Shown here piece by piece: positions 61,201 through 64,000 of a stretch of DNA of 64,000 nucleotides. A model generated the notes under the pieces. It made no database searches and had not been told where the DNA came from. It saw only the letters and a list, made by a program, of their open reading frames with translations. The stretch spans positions 62,001 to 126,000 of the forward strand of contig NZ_CP116939.1 in NCBI RefSeq assembly GCF_050219315.1, given 5' to 3'. Position 1 is the stretch's first letter, and each line of letters opens with the position of its first letter. This DNA is from Megasphaera_A sueciensis. Its GTDB lineage: Bacteria > Bacillota > Negativicutes > Veillonellales > Megasphaeraceae. A program made the translations under genes and the position numbers.

Positions 61201-61774
61201 TGTAAATGTTCTTGTACTTGATACAGAAGTTTATTCGAATACAGGCGGACAATCCTCTAAAGCTACACCGTCTTCTGCTATTGCGCAGTTTGCTGCCTCT
61301 GGTAAGAAAACAAAGAAAAAGGATCTTGGCATGATGGCAATTTCTTATGGTTATGTATACGTAGCACAAGTTGCTATGGGTGCTGATCAGAATCAGCTCA
61401 TCAAAGCATTGACGGAAGCGGAAGCTTATAATGGTCCGTCCTTGGTTATCTGCTACGCACCTTGCATTAACCATGGTATTCGCAAAGGCATGAGCAAGAG
61501 CCAGGACGAAGAAAAACTCGCAGTTGCATGTGGGTATTGGGATCTTTATCGTTATAACCCGACTCTTAAAGAAGCAGGTAAGAATCCGTTCAGCCTTGAT
61601 TCTAAGGAACCGGACTACAGTAAATTCCAGGAATTCTTACAAGGTGAAGTTCGGTACGCTTCTTTGGCTAAATCCTTCCCTGATGCAGCACAGGAAATGT
61701 ATGCTAAAACTGAAGCTGATGCCAAGACTCGTCGCGAATCCTATGTTCGTTTCCAGAAATCTATGGAAGCCTAA
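58259..61774 (+). CDS. nifJ: Pyruvate:ferredoxin (flavodoxin) oxidoreductase, single chain
   Basis: 1171 residues, the full homodimeric-type PFOR. Domain I has AIYPITPSSPMAEHVDEW. A gamma-type domain follows (GVTISHLRFGTKPI). The ferredoxin domain carries two 4Fe-4S sets (CIGCFKCSFVCPHA and CLECGSCVNVCPVKA). The TPP domain has CAGCGETPYVK, GDGWSYDIGYGG and DTEVYSNTGGQSSKATP. It oxidises pyruvate to acetyl-CoA and CO2 while reducing ferredoxin, central to anaerobic fermentation. The ATG follows AAGGAG at a rather long spacing. Confidence 0.96.
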   Translation: MTKFKTMDGNEAAAWVSYAFTEVAAIYPITPSSPMAEHVDEWASQGMKNLFGNTVNVVEMESEGGAAGAFHGSLQAGALTTTYTASQGFLLMIPNMYKVAGELLPGVFHVAARALANHALSIFGDHQDVMSARATGCCMLAESSVQEVMDLGGVAHLAALKGSLPFINFFDGFRTSHEIQKVEVMDFENFRKLIDWDAVAAFRARGLNPDAPETRGTAENPDVYFQHCEANNKLYDAMPDIVAGYMDKISEITGRTYKPFTYVGAADAEYVVVAMGSMFEAVKSCVEYLASKGEKVGAINVHLFRPFSAKYLSAVLPKTVKKIAVIDRTKEPGSLGEPLYLDINGFVKEQNLAIDVIGGRAGLGSKDVLPEDIMAVFDNLQSAAPKNEFTLGIVDDLTNLSLPRAEKMPLDTTGLTACKFWGFGSDGTVGANKSAIKIIGDHTDMYAQAYFAYDSKKSGGVTISHLRFGTKPIEMPYLIDAADYIACHRQSYVKRFDLLRGIKDGGTFMLNCTWTDEELDKELPALIKRAIAKHHVKFYTLNGDAIGQKLGLGTRINMVMQAAFFALTKVIPVEDAVKYLKDSIVKSYGKKGQKVVDMNNGAVDAGITEFHQVSYPASWADAVDEAVSETSTPEYFKKVATPMLNQVGDDLTVAAFVGREDGTMPNGTTKFEKPGPAMHVPSWDFEKCIGCFKCSFVCPHAAIRPVLTTAEEAAAAPAGFKVAPKAKSGKEYGVTIVVSQLDCLECGSCVNVCPVKALTMVQNDDAQIAKMDQWYYAMDKVAPKPNPQNKKSVIGSQLETPLLEFSGACAGCGETPYVKLVTQLFGDRMMIANATGCSSIWGASAPIAPYTTNAAGHGPSWANSLFEDAAEFGLGMFMGVDKIRKDMAAKVDVAKAEASADLQAALGDWAANMYEGEGSRERADKVVALLEKEAAGNATLQEFLDKKKYLVKRSHWIIGGDGWSYDIGYGGVDHVLAQNQDVNVLVLDTEVYSNTGGQSSKATPSSAIAQFAASGKKTKKKDLGMMAISYGYVYVAQVAMGADQNQLIKALTEAEAYNGPSLVICYAPCINHGIRKGMSKSQDEEKLAVACGYWDLYRYNPTLKEAGKNPFSLDSKEPDYSKFQEFLQGEVRYASLAKSFPDAAQEMYAKTEADAKTRRESYVRFQKSMEA

Positions 61775-61866
61775 GCAGTACGTTAAGATAAGTGCATAAT
61801 ATGCATGTTATGCAAAAAATAAAAGTATTCACTGCAACCAGTGAGTGAATACATTGAATTACTAAG

Positions 61867-61910
61867 AAGGAATGGGTTCGTTATTTTGTCGAACTCATTC
61901 CTTTTACGTT
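61867..61910 (+). terminator. First terminator after PFOR
   Basis: AAGGAATGGGTTCG (61867-61880) pairs with CGAACTCATTCCTT (61890-61903), including one G-U pair, followed by a short T run. Confidence 0.8.
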
Positions 61911-61913
61911 TAG

Positions 61914-61950
61914 CAGAACACGCGGCAGTTGCCGCGTGTTCTGTTTTATA
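61914..61950 (+). terminator. Second terminator after PFOR
   Basis: CAGAACACGCGGCA (61914-61927) pairs perfectly with TGCCGCGTGTTCTG (61930-61943), with a 2-nt loop and TTTT after it. Confidence 0.85.
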
Positions 61951-62117
61951 AAAAAATAGTGAAGGTTCTACCTATGCATTCTCAAATTCATGTTTAGAAT
62001 AATTCTTTTATTTTGCGTTTTCCATAGCATTTTGACTAGATAGTGAGAATGAAAAGTGGTAAAATAGAAATACGTTATTGATATTGATAGTGATTATTTG
62101 TGAGAAATGGTGGTATA

Positions 62118-64000
62118 ATGCGTAAACGTTGGTATGTGTTGGAAAAAGATAATAATTTTATACGGGAACTAACTCAAAAATTGCACATTTCAACTGTTTT
62201 GGCGCGTGTCCTTGCTAACCGAAATATAGGTACGGTTGAGGATGCCCGCCATTTTCTTTTTGATACAATGAACGATTTAGCGGACCCTTTTCTTATGAAA
62301 GGAATGGATAAAGCGGCAGCACGGATTTCCAAAGCTATTGCCAATAAAGAACATATTGTTGTTTATGGTGATTATGATGTGGATGGTATTACGGCTACCG
62401 CGTTATTATGCAGGGTACTTCGGGATTTGGGGGCAAATCCAGCCTATTATATTCCGGCTCGACAAAGTGAAGGATATGGACTGAACGGGCATGCGCTGGA
62501 AGAATTGCGGACGAGGCGCACTGATTTGCTAATTACTGTAGATTGTGGAATTTCTTCTTTTCAGGACGTAACTGCATATCAGAAATATATGGATATTATT
62601 ATAACAGACCATCATGAACCGCCGGAACATATACCACCAGCTTTTGCTGTGCTTAATCCTAAACAAGAGGGATGTACCTATCCTTGTAAAGAGCTTGCCG
62701 GAGTCGGTGTAGCTTATACTGTATGTCGGGCTTTGTGGCAGATTTTGCATAAAGAAAAACTGGAAAAATATGCGGAAATTGTGGCTCTGGGAACTATTGC
62801 TGATTTGGTTCCCCTTAGAGGAGAAAACCGTATTCTTGTAAAACAAGGACTGCAATATATGAAAGAAGGTTGTAATCTGGGACTGCAGGCATTATTGGAT
62901 GTGGCATCCATACAAAAAGAAACAATAAATGCCGGACGTGTTGCTTTTACGATAGCACCGCGTCTTAATGCGTCTGGACGTATCAGCCATGCGGATAAAG
63001 GAGTACGCCTTTTGTTGGAAACTGACCGTTCGGCAGCTCATGCAGCAGCGAATGAATTAAGTGAGATGAATTGTCAGCGGCAGGAAATTGAACGGAATAT
63101 AACCGAGCAAGCTTTGGAGCAAATAGAAAAAAACGGGTATGGATCTGATGGAGTATTAGTCGCTGCCGGGAATCATTGGCATGTTGGTGTTATTGGAATA
63201 GCCGCTTCACGTCTTGTAGAGCAATACTATCGGCCAGCTTTGGTAATCAGCATAAGCGATGGAATTGGCAAAGGATCCTGCCGCAGTATTGCCGGATTTA
63301 ATATGTATGAATCACTGCAATATGCAGCAGACTTACTCATTCAATTTGGCGGTCATCCTATGGCGGCTGGGTTTTCTATCAAGGAGGAAAATATAAATGC
63401 GTTCCGTAATCGACTGAATGAATATGCGGCGATTCATATGAAGGCTGATGATTATATACCGACAATAGCCGTTGATATGGCACTTCCTTCTGCGTCTATA
63501 TCATTACAGCTTATTGATGAACTAAGTCTTTTAGAACCTTATGGAATGGGAAACAGCCGACCTTGTTTTTCTCTTATGGATCAAAAATTGACAGAGATAC
63601 GCCCTATTGGTAAAGATCGACATCATATACGTTTTTCTGTTTTGCAGGATAATGCGGGAAATTCTGCTAAATGTTTAAGCGGCGTGGGGTGGTCTATGGC
63701 GTATTTATGTGAAGAAATATTAATGGGGGATATGGTAGATATAGTATTTCAACTGGAAAAAAATACGTTTAATGGAGTGAGTTCTCCGCAGATGATATTG
63801 CAGGATATGCGCGGTCAGGCTGATGTGAACTTGCATTTAGATAGAGACGTAATGGTGGATGTTTTTAAGGAGCTACGCCGGCAATTGGATATCCGACATC
63901 TGCCGATATGGCAAATTCGACAGAAGATGATAGCTGATTTTCAAGGTATTTTAGATGGACATATAGTTTGTCTTGCCTTGCATGTATTTTTTGAAATAGG
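62118..64000 (+). CDS. recJ: Single-stranded-DNA exonuclease RecJ (3' end outside window)
   Basis: The first 627 codons are visible. The DHH phosphoesterase motifs are VVYGDYDVDGITATALL, TVDCGIS and IITDHHEPP, followed by ELAGVGVAYTVCRAL and ALGTIADLVPL. The DHHA1-like region holds LIQFGGHPMAAGFS. RecJ degrades single strands 5' to 3' in repair and recombination. The start ATG at 62118 has only a weak GGTGG upstream. The frame is still open at the window end. Confidence 0.92.
   Translation, partial: MRKRWYVLEKDNNFIRELTQKLHISTVLARVLANRNIGTVEDARHFLFDTMNDLADPFLMKGMDKAAARISKAIANKEHIVVYGDYDVDGITATALLCRVLRDLGANPAYYIPARQSEGYGLNGHALEELRTRRTDLLITVDCGISSFQDVTAYQKYMDIIITDHHEPPEHIPPAFAVLNPKQEGCTYPCKELAGVGVAYTVCRALWQILHKEKLEKYAEIVALGTIADLVPLRGENRILVKQGLQYMKEGCNLGLQALLDVASIQKETINAGRVAFTIAPRLNASGRISHADKGVRLLLETDRSAAHAAANELSEMNCQRQEIERNITEQALEQIEKNGYGSDGVLVAAGNHWHVGVIGIAASRLVEQYYRPALVISISDGIGKGSCRSIAGFNMYESLQYAADLLIQFGGHPMAAGFSIKEENINAFRNRLNEYAAIHMKADDYIPTIAVDMALPSASISLQLIDELSLLEPYGMGNSRPCFSLMDQKLTEIRPIGKDRHHIRFSVLQDNAGNSAKCLSGVGWSMAYLCEEILMGDMVDIVFQLEKNTFNGVSSPQMILQDMRGQADVNLHLDRDVMVDVFKELRRQLDIRHLPIWQIRQKMIADFQGILDGHIVCLALHVFFEI

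Larger units (their letters stand above)
61775..62117. other. PFOR-recJ intergenic region with tandem terminators
   Basis: 343 bp without a gene. It holds two terminators in series (61867-61910 and 61914-61950), and the recJ promoter region further on. Confidence 0.7.

Overview
The window holds about 23.5 kb of bacterial chromosome interrupted by one 40.5 kb mobile element. The host genes suggest an anaerobic, fermentative Bacillota. They include a single-chain pyruvate:ferredoxin oxidoreductase with a divergent LysR gene, acetate kinase, RecD2, TmcAL, ClpB and a ferredoxin-type DUF362 protein. Negativicutes (Veillonellales-like) is my best guess, from general gene style only.

Layout. 1-6217 is host: the end of an OhrR/MarR regulator, a LysP-type lysine permease, two small membrane proteins, chorismate mutase, recD2 and the first 183 codons of comF. 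6218-46729 is the element. 46730-64000 is host again: the last 34 codons of comF, HD-GYP, a degenerate SpeD-like protein, DUF362, clpB, tmcAL, a lipoprotein, ackA, a HAD phosphatase, a LysR regulator, PFOR and the start of recJ. Joining the comF halves at a shared GA dinucleotide restores the family motif LLLVDDIYTTGAT in frame. The deduced attP carries a perfect 10-bp inverted repeat (ATTGATACAA) placed 15 bp from the GA on each side.

The element is layered. Its left arm (6.6-15.5 kb, AT-rich) carries an Alw26I/Eco31I-like type IIS restriction-modification system with an adenine methylase, a circularly permuted cytosine methylase and an HNH nuclease. The nuclease operon also holds an AlkA-like glycosylase and a small HTH regulator. 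Next to it is a three-gene ABC-3C-type conflict operon. The core (16-38.4 kb, more GC-rich) is phage-like. It has replication genes (DUF2800, DUF2815, family A polymerase, DUF3987 primase/helicase, VRR-NUC, SNF2) and a head and packaging module (TerS, TerL, portal, ClpP-like protease, HK97 capsid, two connector proteins), plus amidase and holin. It has no tail genes and no recognisable CI-type repressor. Two tandem large serine recombinases follow. The right arm carries an SMR efflux pump with its MarR regulator, a VOC-like gene and a type II Thoeris-like set (TIR-like, TM-macro, TIR-like).

Most unusual points. (1) The phage polymerase contains two inteins, and the second has an HNH homing-endonuclease-like gene nested in its +1 reading frame. 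(2) A 70-bp att half-site is duplicated and brackets the VOC-Thoeris cassette. (3) A conserved leader occurs three times ahead of phage operons, each time with a pyrimidine tract complementary to the downstream Shine-Dalgarno sequence. (4) The element encodes a capsid but no tail and disrupts a competence gene reversibly. Together these suggest a defence-carrying, possibly tail-borrowing, comF-switching element. That system-level reading is inference.
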